DNA of 5,547 nucleotides from Alphaproteobacteria bacterium. Its GTDB lineage: Bacteria; Pseudomonadota; Alphaproteobacteria; Rhizobiales; Devosiaceae. The position numbers and the translations under genes are program-made. Positions 4,862-5,547 of this stretch are shown here, one piece after another (within the stretch, counting starts at the first letter, position 1; each line of letters opens with the position of its first letter). The DNA lies in contig JAADFY010000172.1 of assembly GCA_013152625.1 (NCBI GenBank), positions 1 to 5,547 on the forward strand, written 5' to 3'. The notes under the pieces were generated by a model. It had not been told where the DNA came from. It ran no database searches and saw only the letters and a program-made list of their open reading frames with translations.

Positions 4862-5547
4862 CTACCCGCTTTCGGGCGCCTGATCGGGCTTATTGGCCGC
4901 CGGGCGGGCACCCCCGGAGCTGAGTACGCGCTGATATACCAGACCGATCCCCACCAGTGTTGCCCCCAGACCGATGAAGGATACGGCACGCAATATCCCC
5001 TCCGAGCCCGCCATATCTATCAGGAACACCTTGGCGGCCACCAGCCCGAGAATGACGACCGAAGCAATGCGGACCACCCGGCTTGCCATATAAATCCCCG
5101 CCGCCATCGCCCCGACACCAATAATCAGCCAGACCACCGAATAGGTATAGAGTTCCGCGTCGGTGGTTGGCCCCAGCGTCAGGCGTACCGGGTGAAACCC
5201 GTGCCGGATGGACAGATTGATCCAGGTCGCCGCCAACAGGGCACCCAGCGCCAGTGCCCCGTTGGAATAGACCGGGGGCCGTTTTCCGGTGCTGAACCAC
5301 CCCAGGGCGAAATAGATGACCGCAGGGGCCAGATAGGCCAGAAAAAGCCCGTTCCAGATGAGCCCCTGGCCAAACGGGGCGCCGGTCAACCACGGATTAA
5401 ACACCACCAGCAGCCCCACCGCAGACCCCAACAGGCCGCCATAGCCCAGCACTGTTGCCCCCCAGGTCAGGGCAGCGCTCTGGCGGGTACGTCCCATGCG
5501 CAACAGGCCCAGCGCCACTCCTCCACCCACCAGAGACAGCACCGCCG
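4862..5547 (-). CDS. DUF2339 family multi-pass membrane protein, C-terminal part
   Basis: The reading frame is open to the window edge and ends in TAG at 4862-4864, so only the last 228 or so codons are present. About seven hydrophobic helices can be seen in the visible part, counted from a GTG at 5540-5542: roughly 1-14, 24-47, 61-83, 92-112, 132-152, 158-177 and 183-205. The tail (206-226) is polar and Pro/Ala-rich, likely cytosolic. The segments IRHGFHP (112-118), YTYSVVWL (132-139) and KVFLIDMAGSEGILRAVSFI (171-190) match what I know of the C-terminal end of DUF2339 proteins, which are usually several hundred residues longer with many more helices. The function of the family is unknown to me. 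The gene lies 178 bases upstream of ilvC on the same strand; no functional link is evident. Confidence 0.85.
   Translation of the reverse strand, partial: AVLSLVGGGVALGLLRMGRTRQSAALTWGATVLGYGGLLGSAVGLLVVFNPWLTGAPFGQGLIWNGLFLAYLAPAVIYFALGWFSTGKRPPVYSNGALALGALLAATWINLSIRHGFHPVRLTLGPTTDAELYTYSVVWLIIGVGAMAAGIYMASRVVRIASVVILGLVAAKVFLIDMAGSEGILRAVSFIGLGATLVGIGLVYQRVLSSGGARPAANKPDQAPESG

Noticed and set aside
5540..5542. GTG as start codon of the DUF2339-type gene
   Set aside because: The frame stays open to the window edge, and the family is far longer than 226 residues, so this is an internal valine codon.
1..5547. A wholly new multi-gene system, CRISPR array, tRNA, insertion sequence or prophage remnant
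   Set aside because: All coding regions fit known families or a plain small membrane protein. No regularly spaced repeats, cloverleaf fold, transposase or phage gene were seen. The novelty is limited to the regulatory and repeat structures listed.

Overview
The window reads as ordinary chromosome of an alphaproteobacterium. Supporting this are the LeuA and short class I IlvC sequences, the moderately high GC content, and an intergenic palindromic block after ilvC that resembles dispersed repeats I associate with Alphaproteobacteria. I cannot name a genus from the sequence. All real genes lie on the minus strand, so transcription runs from high to low coordinates.

Layout in transcription order: (1) 4862-5547, the C-terminal end of a large multi-pass DUF2339-type membrane protein, cut by the window edge. 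(2) 4684-4861, a 178-base spacer with a clear ribosome binding site for ilvC but no convincing promoter. (3) 3664-4683, ilvC, ketol-acid reductoisomerase. (4) 3408-3663, a spacer holding a roughly 185-base palindrome-rich repeat-like element whose edge overlaps the ilvC stop codon, then an inverted repeat and possible promoter before the next gene. (5) 2511-3407, a PhzF-family epimerase/isomerase-like enzyme. (6) 2046-2477, a small four-helix membrane protein 33 bases further on, probably co-transcribed with it. (7) 1580-2045, a 466-base stretch that is the regulatory leader of leuA. (8) 14-1579, leuA, 2-isopropylmalate synthase.

The most informative part is the leuA leader. It encodes an unannotated peptide of about 38 residues (1690-1806, minus) whose last residues are almost all branched-chain amino acids, with five Leu codons within six codons and then Ile. 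Its stop codon lies in one arm of an inverted repeat. This is the design of a leucine-sensing attenuator, with leucine supply read by the ribosome on the leader peptide and passed on to leuA. A good promoter sits so close to the peptide's ATG that the transcript may be leaderless, as for trpL of Sinorhizobium meliloti. I see no U-rich terminator after the leader, so the output may be non-canonical (translational or Rho-linked), and a repeated TCAGG motif that includes the leuA Shine-Dalgarno sequence offers one possible route.

ilvC acts in isoleucine/valine/leucine synthesis and leuA commits 2-ketoisovalerate to leucine, so the window is a branched-chain amino acid locus. The phzF and membrane-protein pair between them has no evident part in that pathway. 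I found no RNA gene, insertion sequence, CRISPR array or phage gene.
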